64,000 nucleotides of DNA. Origin: Denitratisoma oestradiolicum (GTDB lineage Bacteria > Pseudomonadota > Gammaproteobacteria > Burkholderiales > Rhodocyclaceae). Positions 1 to 7,993 of this stretch are shown here, one piece after another. Position numbers and translations under genes: made by a program. How positions within the stretch are numbered: position 1 is the stretch's first letter; each line of letters begins with the position of its first letter. Location: positions 2,666,001 through 2,730,000 of the forward strand of contig NZ_LR778301.1 of NCBI RefSeq assembly GCF_902813185.1, read 5' to 3'. The notes under the pieces are model-generated. The model searched no databases, was not told the origin of the DNA, and was given only the letters and a program-made list of their open reading frames with translations.

Positions 1-498
1 GCGCGCGGTAAGGATGAGTCGCATGGTATGGGACAGGCCGACGATTTGCACCCAGAGCCGACTGCTGCCCATGTCCGGCGCCAGTCCCATGGGCACATGG
101 CATTCCTGAAATTGCGCCCGGTCTGAGGCAATACGGATGTCGCTGGAAAGGATCATGGTGACACCGCCGCCGACGGCAAGGCCATTGACCGCCACCACCA
201 CAGGCTTGGATTCCCGCATAATGCGCATCCAGCGGAGCTGGGACTGATAGCTGGCAGGCTCATGCCCCTCCTGGGACTCGGGAGCCTCCCAGTCCTGCAT
301 ATCCAGCCCGGCGCAGAAGGCCCGCCCCTCTCCGGTCAGGATGATGGCACCGATACCCGGATTCCTGTTGAAGCTTTCGAGGGCATCGTACAACTCCTTG
401 ATCAGCTGCATGGTGAGGGCATTGAGTCTTTCGGGACGATTCAGCCTGATGATCCCTACCCGCCCTCGCTGTTCGGTAATGATTTGCTCATAGGCCAT
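1..498 (-). CDS. Enoyl-CoA hydratase/isomerase (crotonase) family protein, 3' end outside window
   Basis: The readable 166 N-terminal codons carry the crotonase core: an N-terminal strand with VGIIRLNRPERLNAL, the acyl-CoA oxyanion segment FCAGLDM, and VNGLAVGGG. The family hydrates or isomerises enoyl-CoA thioesters. The start is placed at the ATG at 498 because AGGAG lies nine bases upstream; the in-frame ATG at 507 touches that AGGAG and is less likely. The two glutamates of classical enoyl-CoA hydratase appear replaced: the stretch IASDRAQFQECH has Asp for the first and His at the place of the second, so dehydration chemistry is doubtful and another crotonase activity is possible. It lies 61 bp downstream of an SDR on the same strand, probably co-transcribed. 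Confidence 0.85.
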   Translation of the reverse strand, partial: MAYEQIITEQRGRVGIIRLNRPERLNALTMQLIKELYDALESFNRNPGIGAIILTGEGRAFCAGLDMQDWEAPESQEGHEPASYQSQLRWMRIMRESKPVVVAVNGLAVGGGVTMILSSDIRIASDRAQFQECHVPMGLAPDMGSSRLWVQIVGLSHTMRLILTAR

Positions 499-559
499 GT
501 GATTCATCTCCTATGGTTCATGGCGAAATGTACCGGGCTTTCGAACTTGATTGATGAAA

Positions 560-1309
560 TCAGGAACCGAGCATCATGAATCCTCCATCCACGGCGATGG
601 TCTGGCCGGTGATGAAGTGGGAGTCGTCGCCAGCCAGGAAGGCGAGCACCGGGGCGAGGTCCCGTAGCGGATCACCCAGGGCTCCGCCCAGGGGAATCAT
701 TTTGGCCAGTCCCTCATCCATGGCTTGCAGGCTGGCTAAGTCCATGGCCTGGCGTTGGCGCTGGAAAATCTCGGTGGCGATGACTGGTGCGACGCAATTG
801 ACGCGAACCCGATGACAACCCCATTCCTGGGCGACGCTACGGGTCCAGGCCATCACCGCGCCCCGGGAGGCGGCATAAATGGCATTGCCCGCATATCCCC
901 GCACCCCCTCCACCGACCCCATATTGATGATCGAACCGCCATGGACCCGCATGTGGCGGAAAGCGGCCTGGTTGGTCCAAACCGCCGCCTTGCCATTAAG
1001 GTCGAACAAGTGGTCCCAGTGGGCCTCGTCGATCTGCTCGGCAGGGCGGCTGCCGTGGACGCCAGCGGCATGGACCAATACATCCAGCCCTCCCAAGTCA
1101 GCCACAAAGGCATCGAAGACCTGATGGACTTCATTACGATCGGCGATATTGCAGCGGGCGTTCAGCACCGAGGCCGGTAGTTCCGGCAGTGCATTGTTAT
1201 AGGTGCAGGCAACTTTTGCTCCCTCCTGAGCGAACAGTTTGACAGCGGCGCTGCCGATTCCACCGGCGCCACCGGTAACGATGATGCGCTTGCCCTGCAG
1301 TTTGGCCAT
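560..1309 (-). CDS. Short-chain dehydrogenase/reductase with Arg in place of the catalytic Lys
   Basis: A 249-residue classical-SDR-length protein. The nucleotide-binding motif TGGAGGIG is at residues 12-19, HAAG (for NNAG) at 80-83, catalytic Ser at S132 in INMGS, and Tyr at Y145. The YxxxK motif reads YAASR, so the active-site lysine is Arg149. The C-terminus has the usual GQTIAVDGG. SDRs oxidise or reduce hydroxyl/keto groups with NAD(P); the context of a crotonase downstream suggests a 3-hydroxyacyl or alcohol substrate, but the Lys-to-Arg change may reduce or alter activity. A GGGGGAG ribosome site precedes the ATG, and an AT-rich inverted repeat lies 22-56 bp upstream. Confidence 0.88.
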   Translation of the reverse strand: MAKLQGKRIIVTGGAGGIGSAAVKLFAQEGAKVACTYNNALPELPASVLNARCNIADRNEVHQVFDAFVADLGGLDVLVHAAGVHGSRPAEQIDEAHWDHLFDLNGKAAVWTNQAAFRHMRVHGGSIINMGSVEGVRGYAGNAIYAASRGAVMAWTRSVAQEWGCHRVRVNCVAPVIATEIFQRQRQAMDLASLQAMDEGLAKMIPLGGALGDPLRDLAPVLAFLAGDDSHFITGQTIAVDGGFMMLGS

Positions 1310-1330
1310 CGAAACTCCCCCTCACTTATG

Positions 1331-1365
1331 CATTCAATTTTAATGATATCACTTTAATTTGAATG
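1331..1365. promoter_or_regulatory. AT-rich inverted repeat upstream of the SDR, candidate operator
   Basis: CATTCAA at 1331-1337 is mirrored by TTGAATG at 1359-1365, with further matching pairs (TT/AA steps) inside and GATATC near the centre. It sits just upstream of the minus-strand SDR start at 1309, in a strongly AT-rich patch within GC-rich DNA, where a promoter and a dimeric repressor would be expected. The binding protein is unknown. Confidence 0.4.
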
Positions 1366-1590
1366 AAAAGCCTGCGCCTCTGGCGCCCCAATGGCCTGAT
1401 CCTCTTCGACAATTTGTTCCCTCAGTAGGCGGACCAGATCACCAAAGCGAATGCCACCGACGAAAACACGGTGGCGCTACGGGCACTCAATGATTTCCTG
1501 GTGAGGGACGAAGGAACCGAGACGGTGATGCAGTCCGTCGGTGACGGACCCAGTGTCGCCCGCAAGCGCACCGTGTCTGAAAATAATTAA
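1363..1590 (+). pseudogene. C-terminal relic of a class I SAM-dependent O-methyltransferase
   Basis: Reading from about 1363, the frame gives LRLWRPNGLILFDN, then a stop (TAG at 1426-1428), then continues in the same frame through DENTVALRALNDFLVRDE and GDGPSVARKR to TAA at 1588-1590. These blocks match the C-terminal pattern of caffeoyl-CoA-type O-methyltransferases (RPGG-L---DN, the ALR-LN stretch and the GDGLTLARKR-like ending). The N-terminal two thirds, including the SAM-binding motif, are absent. It is a decayed remnant, not a working gene, and it fills most of the gap between the SDR and cysQ. Confidence 0.7.
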
Positions 1591-1658
1591 AGTTCAAACT
1601 GCGGAATCACGTCCAAAATACTTATGTGGAGGTTGCTTCACAGAATAGGCGTCAGTAA

Positions 1659-1679
1659 GGGGAGGGATTGCCCCTCCCC
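1659..1679 (-). terminator. Hairpin downstream of cysQ
   Basis: GGGGAGGG at 1659-1666 pairs with CCCTCCCC at 1672-1679 around a 5-base loop, directly after the cysQ stop on the minus strand. There is no clear T-run after the stem, so it could be a weak or Rho-assisted terminator. Confidence 0.45.
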
Positions 1680-1692
1680 GCCGTGAATCCAA

Positions 1693-2469
1693 TCAGGCCC
1701 CCAGACCGCCTGCGTAGAAGTGGGGATTGGCGAAATCGGACTTGCCATAGCCCAGGGCCACGCCGTCCAGGGTCTTGACGATCCCCCCGGCCGCCCGCAG
1801 CACCGAGTCGCCAGCGGCAATGTCCCATTCCATGGTGCGGCCCAGGCGCGGGTAGAGATCGGCTTCCCCGGCAGCCACCAGGCACAGCTTGAGGGAGGAG
1901 CCGGCATTGGTCTGGCTTGCGACCTTGCGCCCGGCCAGGAATTTTTCCAGGGCCTCGGCATCGCCGTGGGAACGGCTGGCCACCACGGTCAAACCATCCG
2001 CAGGCACGGCGCGACAGTGGATGGCACGGCGCTGCCCCTTCTCTTCCACAAAGGCACCCACGCCTTCGGCCCCGGCGAACAGCCGGTCCAGGGCCGGCGC
2101 CAGCACCACGCCCAGCACCGGACGATAGTTATCGATCAAGGCGATGTTCACCGTGAATTCCCCATTGCGATTGATGAACTCCTTGGTGCCATCCAGGGGA
2201 TCCACCAGCCAGAAGCGGCCAGCCACATTGGGAATACGCCCGGCAGAGGCCTCTTCCTCCGACACCACCAGGATGTCCGGCGTCAGCCGGGCCAGTTGAG
2301 GCAGGATCACCGCTTCGGCCTTTTCATCGGCCTCGGTCACGGGGGAAGCATCGGATTTTCCGCGCACCGCGAAGTCCGTGGCGTAGATGTCCATGATGGC
2401 CTGACCTGCTGCCCGGGCTACGGGAAGCAGAAGTTCCAGCAATTCAGCACGATTGATCGCAGTCGTCAT
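1693..2469 (-). CDS. cysQ: 3'(2'),5'-bisphosphate nucleotidase CysQ
   Basis: A 258-residue inositol-monophosphatase-fold protein that hydrolyses 3'-phosphoadenosine 5'-phosphate (PAP) to AMP, removing the inhibitory by-product of PAPS reduction. The metal-binding signature is clear: EEEA (first metal ligands), DPLDGTKEF, and the C-terminal WDIAAGD. Length is typical for CysQ. GGAG sits seven bases before the ATG. It diverges from the cysD-cysNC operon across a 124-bp AT-rich gap, a logical arrangement because cysNC makes PAPS and CysQ recycles the product. A GC hairpin follows the stop codon. Confidence 0.93.
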   Translation of the reverse strand: MTTAINRAELLELLLPVARAAGQAIMDIYATDFAVRGKSDASPVTEADEKAEAVILPQLARLTPDILVVSEEEASAGRIPNVAGRFWLVDPLDGTKEFINRNGEFTVNIALIDNYRPVLGVVLAPALDRLFAGAEGVGAFVEEKGQRRAIHCRAVPADGLTVVASRSHGDAEALEKFLAGRKVASQTNAGSSLKLCLVAAGEADLYPRLGRTMEWDIAAGDSVLRAAGGIVKTLDGVALGYGKSDFANPHFYAGGLGA

Positions 2470-2541
2470 GATGAGTCTCCAGATTGAATTCGGTTTGTAG
2501 ATTTCAGTTTGTTTTTCAGCTTGACTCCACTACGAAAACGA

Positions 2542-2570
2542 TTGTACAGTGCATTTTACTTTCTTGTATT
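2542..2570 (+). promoter_or_regulatory. Possible sigma-70 promoter for the cysD operon
   Basis: TTGTAC (2542-2547) and TGTATT (2565-2570) are separated by 17 bp in the AT-rich region between divergent cysQ and the cysD frame. The -10 match is poor at one position, so this is tentative. The plus-strand ATG at 2594 has no recognisable Shine-Dalgarno sequence. Confidence 0.3.
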
Positions 2571-2593
2571 GAGCATCTAATTGTTTAACTCAA

Positions 2594-4498
2594 ATGACTA
2601 GCAAAGACGGCCGCAACATTCCCCTGGAGGTACTCAACGAGCGGCGCCGGCTCGCGGTCAAACTGCGCCTGGCAGGCATGAAGGTGGCCGAGGTGGCCGC
2701 CCAGACCGAGCTCAGCGCCCCCACGGTCATTGCCGCCCACAAGGCCTACCAGGAGGGAGGCTGGGATGCAGTGGCCGCCAAGCCCCGGGGCCGCAACACC
2801 GGCGAGCAGCGCAGCCTGGGCGCCGAGCAGGAAACCGAAATCCGTCAGCTGATTTGCAGTCACCTGCCCGACCAACTGCAATTGAACCGCAGTCTGTGGC
2901 AAAGCGAGGCAGTAGCCGAACTGATTCAGCAGAACTGCGCTGTCACCCTGGCACCCCGTACCGTGGCCCTGTATCTCAAGCGCTGGGGATTCAGTCAAAC
3001 CCGTCCGCTGGATCTGCCCACCGAGCAACTGCCCGCCGAAGCCCGGCGCTGGCTAAAGAGCCAGTATCCCCTGCTTGCAGAACGAGCCCGTAGCGAAGGT
3101 GCCGAGATCCAGTGGTTGTTGGAATCAGCGCTACCAGGGGCCAGCACGGCCACCAGCAGCAAGCGCGCCCAGCGCATGGGCCTGCTGGGCGCCATCTCCA
3201 ACCGGGGAAAACTGCGTTGGCAGGTTTATTCCGGCTCCCTCAAGGCCGACATCCTGAGTGGCTTTCTCGATCGACTGAACCGGGATACCGGACGCCGCCT
3301 GATGTTGATCAGCGATGGCATGGACCTGGAACGCACCCCGGCAGTGAAGTCCTGGCTTACCGAACATGCGGATCAACTCGAGGCTTTCGCCATGCCCGGC
3401 AGCGGCCAGACCAGCGCTCCAGTCAGCCCGCCACCGAGCTCCCCGGTTGCAAAAACCAGCACCCGAACCACTCCCAGACCGGCCGCCAAGCCGGCCCCAA
3501 AAGTTGCAGTTGAAGCTTCGCCAGAAGTAAAACATTCAATTTCTCAATACACCACAAGAACGGCCGGCAACGGCCATCCGAAAGGAGCACACAAGGAAAT
3601 GTCACTCACCCATTTGCAACGCCTCGAGGCAGAGAGCATCCACATCATCCGGGAGGTCGTGGCTGAAGCCGACAACCCCGTGATGCTCTATTCCGTCGGC
3701 AAGGACAGCGCGGTCATGCTGCACCTGGCGATGAAGGCCTTCGCTCCCGCCATCCCTCCCTTCCCCCTGCTGCACGTGGACACCACCTGGAAGTTCCGGG
3801 AAATGATCCAGTTCCGCGACGAGATGGTTAAAAAGCTGGGCCTGGACCTGCTGGTGCATATCAACCCGGAAGGCCTGGAGATGGGCATCAATCCCTTCGT
3901 CCATGGCTCGGCGATCCACACCGACATCATGAAGACCCAAGGCCTCAAGCAGGCTCTGGACAAGTTCGGCTTCGATGCGGCCTTCGGCGGCGCCCGCCGC
4001 GATGAGGAAAAGTCCCGCGCCAAGGAGCGCATCTTTTCCTTCCGCTCGGCACAACACCGCTGGGACCCGAAGAACCAGCGCCCCGAACTGTGGAAGCTCT
4101 ACAACGCCCGCAAGCAGAAGGGCGAGAGCATCCGGGTGTTCCCCCTGTCCAACTGGACCGAGCTGGACATCTGGCAATACATCTACCTGGAGAACATCCC
4201 CATCGTGCCGCTCTATTTCGCCAAGGAACGGCCCGTGGTGGAGCGTGATGGCATCCTGATCATGGTGGACGACGATCGCATGCCCTTGCGTGAAGGCGAG
4301 GTACCGATGATGCGCAGTGTGCGCTTCCGCACCCTGGGCTGCTATCCCCTGACCGGCGCCGTGGAGTCCACAGCAGACACCCTGCCGGCCATCATCCAGG
4401 AAATGCTGCTGACCACCACATCCGAGCGTCAGGGCCGTGTCATCGACCACGACTCGACGGGGTCCATGGAAAAGAAGAAACAGGAGGGCTATTTCTAA
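2594..4498 (+). CDS. cysD: IS630-transposase-like DNA-binding region fused in frame to sulfate adenylyltransferase subunit 2 (CysD)
   Basis: One uninterrupted 634-codon frame. Residues 10-65 form a helix-turn-helix ([20 protein letters not shown]), about 78-135 a second winged helix, and about 165-270 a shortened DDE-like part as in IS630 transposases: the DE pair of the first catalytic motif reads LE (176-177), Asp241 survives in LISDGMD, and the terminal acidic region is missing, replaced by a Pro/Ala/Thr-rich linker. From residue 336 a complete CysD follows, with the PP-loop [21 protein letters not shown] and a normal C-terminus. CysD with CysN makes APS from sulfate and ATP. A second start at 3599 with its own AAGGAG could yield CysD alone, so both a fusion and separate CysD are possible. 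TAATG couples it to cysNC. Confidence 0.85.
   Translation: MTSKDGRNIPLEVLNERRRLAVKLRLAGMKVAEVAAQTELSAPTVIAAHKAYQEGGWDAVAAKPRGRNTGEQRSLGAEQETEIRQLICSHLPDQLQLNRSLWQSEAVAELIQQNCAVTLAPRTVALYLKRWGFSQTRPLDLPTEQLPAEARRWLKSQYPLLAERARSEGAEIQWLLESALPGASTATSSKRAQRMGLLGAISNRGKLRWQVYSGSLKADILSGFLDRLNRDTGRRLMLISDGMDLERTPAVKSWLTEHADQLEAFAMPGSGQTSAPVSPPPSSPVAKTSTRTTPRPAAKPAPKVAVEASPEVKHSISQYTTRTAGNGHPKGAHKEMSLTHLQRLEAESIHIIREVVAEADNPVMLYSVGKDSAVMLHLAMKAFAPAIPPFPLLHVDTTWKFREMIQFRDEMVKKLGLDLLVHINPEGLEMGINPFVHGSAIHTDIMKTQGLKQALDKFGFDAAFGGARRDEEKSRAKERIFSFRSAQHRWDPKNQRPELWKLYNARKQKGESIRVFPLSNWTELDIWQYIYLENIPIVPLYFAKERPVVERDGILIMVDDDRMPLREGEVPMMRSVRFRTLGCYPLTGAVESTADTLPAIIQEMLLTTTSERQGRVIDHDSTGSMEKKKQEGYF
3582..3601 (+). 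promoter_or_regulatory. Internal ribosome-binding site and start codon for stand-alone CysD
   Basis: AAGGAG at 3582-3587 lies 11 bases before an in-frame ATG at 3599-3601. The protein from this ATG begins [16 protein letters not shown] and is 299 residues, the normal CysD length and N-terminus. The upstream in-frame start at 2594 has no such site, so the internal start may be the main one. Confidence 0.6.
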
Positions 4499-6414
4499 TG
4501 TCTCAGGCCATCGACAAAGATCGCGAGCTGATCGCCAGCGATATCCAGCAATACCTCAAGTCCCACCAATACAAGACCCTGCTGCGCTTCATCACCTGCG
4601 GCAGCGTGGATGACGGCAAGAGCACGGTGATCGGCCGTCTGCTCTACGAATCCAAGATGCTGTTCGAGGACCAGCTGGAGGCCCTCGAAGCCGACTCCAA
4701 GAAGGTCGGCACCCAGGGCGGCGACCTGGATTTCGCCCTGCTGGTGGACGGTCTGGCCGCGGAACGGGAACAGGGCATCACCATCGACGTGGCCTACCGC
4801 TTCTTCGCCACCGACAAGCGCAAGTTCATCGTCGCCGACACCCCGGGCCATGAGCAATACACCCGCAACATGGTGACCGGCGCTTCCACCGCCGACGTGG
4901 CGGTGATCCTGATCGACGCCCGCAAGGGGGTGCTGACCCAGACCCGCCGCCACAGCTTCCTGGTCTCGTTGATCGGCATCCGTCATGTGGTCCTGGCCAT
5001 CAACAAGATGGACCTGATGGACTACTCGGAAAAGACCTTCAACAGCATCGTTGAGGACTACCGGGAATTCGCCAAGCAGATCGGCCTGACCGATATCACC
5101 GCCATTCCCCTGTCGGCCCTGAAGGGCGACAACATGCTGGAACCCAGCGAGCGCACCCCCTGGTACCACGGCCCCACCCTGATGGGCTACCTGGAAACCG
5201 TGCAGGTGAACCAGGACCGCTTGCAGAGCCTGCCCTTCCGTCTGCCGGTGCAATGGGTCAACCGCCCCAACCTGGACTTCCGTGGCTTCGCCGGCACCAT
5301 CGCCAGCGGCAGCATCAAGCCGGGAGACCGGATCCGCATCCAGCCCTCGGGCCGGGAAAGCAAGGTTGCCCGCATCGTCACCTATGACGGCGATCTGGAC
5401 AAGGCCATTGCCGGTCAGTCCATCACCCTCACCCTGGCGGACGAAGTGGATATCAGCCGGGGCGACGTGATCTCCACCATCGATGCGCCCGCCGAAGTGG
5501 CCGACCAGTTCGAGTCCACCCTGGTCTGGATGCACGACGAAGCCATGATGCCGGGCCGTTCCTATCTGCTGAAGATCGGCACCAAGACCGTCACGGCCAC
5601 GGTGACCGAGATCAAGCACAAGGTGAACGTAAACACCATGGAGCATCTGGCAGCGAAAAAGCTGGATCTCAACGAGATTGGCATCTGCAATCTCTCCCTG
5701 GACCGGCCCATCGCCTTCGATGCCTACAAGGACAATCCGGACACCGGTGGTTACATCATCATCGACCGGATCACCAACAACACGGTGGGCGCCGGTCTGC
5801 TCAACTTCGCCCTGCGCCGTTCCCAGAACATCCACATGCAGCACGTGGACGTTAACAAGGAAGTCCGCTCGACGGCCAAGGGCCAGAAGGCCAGCGTATT
5901 GTGGTTCACCGGCCTTTCCGGCGCGGGCAAATCCACCATCGCCAACCTGGTGGAAAAGAAACTTCACGCCAGCGGTCGCCACACCTACCTGCTGGACGGA
6001 GACAACGTGCGCCACGGCCTCAACAAGGACCTGGGCTTCACCGACGCCGATCGGGTGGAAAACATCCGCCGCGTCGCCGAGGTCTCCAAACTGATGGTGG
6101 ATGCGGGCCTGATCACCCTGGTCTCCTTCATCTCGCCCTTCCGCTCCGAGCGGCGCATGGCGCGGAACCTGGTGGCTGAAGGTGAGTTCATCGAGGTGTA
6201 TATCGACACCCCGCTGTCCATCGCAGAAGAACGCGATCCCAAGGGGCTTTACAAGAAGGCCCGGCGTGGTGAGCTGAAGAACTTCACGGGTATCGACTCG
6301 CCCTACGAGGCGCCCGAGAACCCCGAAATCCATATCGACACCACGTCCCTCACCCCCGAGCAGGCGGCCGACCGCATCATCGCGGCCCTGCAAGGAATGG
6401 GCGTCGTCGGCTAA
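4498..6414 (+). CDS. cysNC: Bifunctional sulfate adenylyltransferase subunit 1 / adenylylsulfate kinase (CysN-CysC)
   Basis: A 638-residue fusion. Residues 1-450 are the CysN GTPase: P-loop GSVDDGKST at 35-43, [16 protein letters not shown], then EF-Tu-like beta domains. GTP hydrolysis drives APS formation by CysD. Residues about 460-638 are APS kinase: P-loop GLSGAGKST at 472-480, [15 protein letters not shown], and the [13 protein letters not shown] and [13 protein letters not shown] segments, making PAPS from APS. The start ATG overlaps the cysD stop (TAATG), so the two are translationally coupled. CysNC fusions are common in proteobacteria. Two consecutive hairpins, the second followed by a T-run, end the operon. 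Confidence 0.97.
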   Translation: MSQAIDKDRELIASDIQQYLKSHQYKTLLRFITCGSVDDGKSTVIGRLLYESKMLFEDQLEALEADSKKVGTQGGDLDFALLVDGLAAEREQGITIDVAYRFFATDKRKFIVADTPGHEQYTRNMVTGASTADVAVILIDARKGVLTQTRRHSFLVSLIGIRHVVLAINKMDLMDYSEKTFNSIVEDYREFAKQIGLTDITAIPLSALKGDNMLEPSERTPWYHGPTLMGYLETVQVNQDRLQSLPFRLPVQWVNRPNLDFRGFAGTIASGSIKPGDRIRIQPSGRESKVARIVTYDGDLDKAIAGQSITLTLADEVDISRGDVISTIDAPAEVADQFESTLVWMHDEAMMPGRSYLLKIGTKTVTATVTEIKHKVNVNTMEHLAAKKLDLNEIGICNLSLDRPIAFDAYKDNPDTGGYIIIDRITNNTVGAGLLNFALRRSQNIHMQHVDVNKEVRSTAKGQKASVLWFTGLSGAGKSTIANLVEKKLHASGRHTYLLDGDNVRHGLNKDLGFTDADRVENIRRVAEVSKLMVDAGLITLVSFISPFRSERRMARNLVAEGEFIEVYIDTPLSIAEERDPKGLYKKARRGELKNFTGIDSPYEAPENPEIHIDTTSLTPEQAADRIIAALQGMGVVG

Positions 6415-6423
6415 GACCCGTGT

Positions 6424-6452
6424 CTCTGATCCCGGCCCAGCCGGGATCAGAG
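6424..6452 (+). terminator. Perfect 13-bp hairpin after cysNC
   Basis: CTCTGATCCCGGC (6424-6436) pairs perfectly with 6440-6452 around a CCA loop. It lacks a T-run but is followed 10 bp later by a canonical terminator, giving a tandem pair. Confidence 0.6.
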
Positions 6453-6462
6453 TCGCTTTCCC

Positions 6463-6486
6463 AACCCCGCCCCGGCGGGGTTTTTT
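6463..6486 (+). terminator. Rho-independent terminator of the cysD-cysNC operon
   Basis: AACCCCGCC (6463-6471) pairs with GGCGGGGTT (6474-6482) and runs into six T residues (6481-6486), a canonical intrinsic terminator. The next gene on the minus strand ends 19 bp further on. Confidence 0.88.
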
Positions 6487-6504
6487 ATTTCCCGGGAATC
6501 GACC

Positions 6505-6912
6505 TCAAGGCCGCTGACCGCCGCAGATAATGTCGGTGACCAGTTCCGTGTCCATGTATTCCTTCATCTCCACCACCTTTCCATCGCGGAAACGCAACAG
6601 GAAATGGTAGTGATTGTTGTAGGTCTTGCCGGAAACATGAGTGCCCAGGGACTCCGCCTCCACGGCCACCCGGTCTTCCTCCGCCGTCAAGGTGTGGAGA
6701 GTGAATTCAAGACCCTGGGGAAAAGCGTCGAGCACTCCCGCAGCCGCCGCCCGGATCTGATTCCGGTCATAGCGACCTGAAATCGGGGTGTGCCCCATGG
6801 TCTGCAGCACCCCGTCCTCGGCGTAGCTGTCGGCGATCGCCTGGGCGTCGCCCCGGCTGATGGCAGCAAAGAGGTCCCGGGCGCACTGCTTGTTGCGCTC
6901 AATTTCACTCAT
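6505..6912 (-). CDS. SnoaL-like / NTF2-fold nuclear transport factor 2 family protein
   Basis: A 135-residue single-domain protein with the NTF2/SnoaL cone pattern: an N-terminal helix (NKQCARDLFAAISRGDAQAIADSYAEDGVLQ), a central segment with HTP, and paired strands ending FRDGKVVEMKEYMDTELV. Members include ketosteroid isomerase-like enzymes, polyketide cyclases and many of unknown role, so the reaction cannot be named. AGGGGAA precedes the ATG. It is the last gene of the long minus-strand acyl-CoA cluster, 28 bp after the phosphotransferase gene. A steroid-isomerase-like role is plausible from the neighbours but unproven. Confidence 0.85.
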   Translation of the reverse strand: MSEIERNKQCARDLFAAISRGDAQAIADSYAEDGVLQTMGHTPISGRYDRNQIRAAAAGVLDAFPQGLEFTLHTLTAEEDRVAVEAESLGTHVSGKTYNNHYHFLLRFRDGKVVEMKEYMDTELVTDIICGGQRP

Positions 6913-6940
6913 GGATCGTTCCCCTGAAAGTTTGTCTGGA

Positions 6941-7972
6941 TCAGGCAGCCTCAGCCAGCTGCCGCCGGATCGATAGCATGGCCTCCAGCCCGGTCATCGC
7001 CTCCACCAGCAAACGACGGGCAAAGCCATCATCGAGCCCCCAGCGCCAAGCCTCCAACGTTAGTTGCAAGGCGCCGCGGCCATTGTAGATCAGGCGTCGG
7101 CACTGGGCATCATGCCCCAAAGCCCCATCAGACAAATCACGGCCATAGGTAGACCAGAAGGCGGGTGGAATATCGAGGAAACCAAAAATCCACTCTGCCT
7201 CCGGGTCACCCCAACGGGCCCGTTCCCCATCCAGCAGACCCGTGATGACGGGCATCCCGCCAATCCGGTCCACCAGAATATTCTTGGGCCACAGATCTCC
7301 GTGCAACAGACGGGGCGGGCCGCAATGATCCAGAACCTGCCTGTTGCGCACCACCAGGGCACGGAATGCACGCGCTCCGGCAAGTTCCAGTCCTAGCCTG
7401 TCCAGATCGCCGATCAGGCCATCGATATCCCCCAGCACCGCCTTGCTCCAGCAATCGACACTCGCCATGGGCTGGGGAAGCCCGTAGGCTGAACCCTGGA
7501 TGCAATGGATGGCCCGGACCAGCCCCCCCAGTTGCCCCCACAAGACCTCATTCTCCTGGGGGGTGAAACTGCCCTGCAACTCTTCCCAAAGCTGGCCTTT
7601 GCAGTGTTCGAGGAAAACATAGTCCCGCGACACCAGATCCCCGGAAAAATCCTTGAACAACAAACGGGGGACCTGCACCGCCGCACCGGCCAGGGAATCG
7701 TGAACGGCGCATTCCCGCCGCAGCAGCCATCGCTCGTGTTCAAACAAATGGGCCGATGCCGGCGGCGCCAGACGCAGGATGACCTGATACCCGGCCCGAA
7801 GTCTGATGCGGTAGGTGGTGTTGAAACGGCCGGAGTGCAACTGCTCCACATCCACCACGTCCGCTTGCGGCCCGAATGCCCGCCGACATAGAGCTGCGAT
7901 CAGCGCCGGCGTCAGGGGCGCCTGGAGGGCCGCCCCGGCCGGTGCGGTGCGTGGAAGTTCGACATAACGCAT
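6941..7972 (-). CDS. Aminoglycoside/choline phosphotransferase-family kinase (APH domain)
   Basis: A 343-residue protein with the APH kinase fold: an N-terminal nucleotide-binding lobe (FNTTYRIRL, VILRLAPP), Brenner motif LLHGDLWPKNILVD with the catalytic Asp, and the DFG-equivalent LLDGERARWGDPEAEW. The family phosphorylates small hydroxyl compounds. Related proteins occur beside acyl-CoA dehydrogenases (as in ACAD10/11, where the kinase acts on 4-hydroxyacyl-CoA), so a hydroxyacyl substrate is a reasonable inference here, and drug resistance is unlikely. It lies 21 bp after the acyl-CoA synthetase gene in the same direction. Confidence 0.85.
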   Translation of the reverse strand: MRYVELPRTAPAGAALQAPLTPALIAALCRRAFGPQADVVDVEQLHSGRFNTTYRIRLRAGYQVILRLAPPASAHLFEHERWLLRRECAVHDSLAGAAVQVPRLLFKDFSGDLVSRDYVFLEHCKGQLWEELQGSFTPQENEVLWGQLGGLVRAIHCIQGSAYGLPQPMASVDCWSKAVLGDIDGLIGDLDRLGLELAGARAFRALVVRNRQVLDHCGPPRLLHGDLWPKNILVDRIGGMPVITGLLDGERARWGDPEAEWIFGFLDIPPAFWSTYGRDLSDGALGHDAQCRRLIYNGRGALQLTLEAWRWGLDDGFARRLLVEAMTGLEAMLSIRRQLAEAA

Positions 7973-7993
7973 CGTCCTGTCCCGGCAAGCGGA

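Noticed and set aside
4495..6393. 632-codon open frame opposite cysNC
   Set aside because: Shadow of the strongly conserved cysNC; composition is His/Gly/Val/Asp-rich and shows no motif.
6941..7972. Aminoglycoside resistance gene
   Set aside because: Only the general kinase fold is shared; context is acyl-CoA degradation with no resistance or mobile elements.
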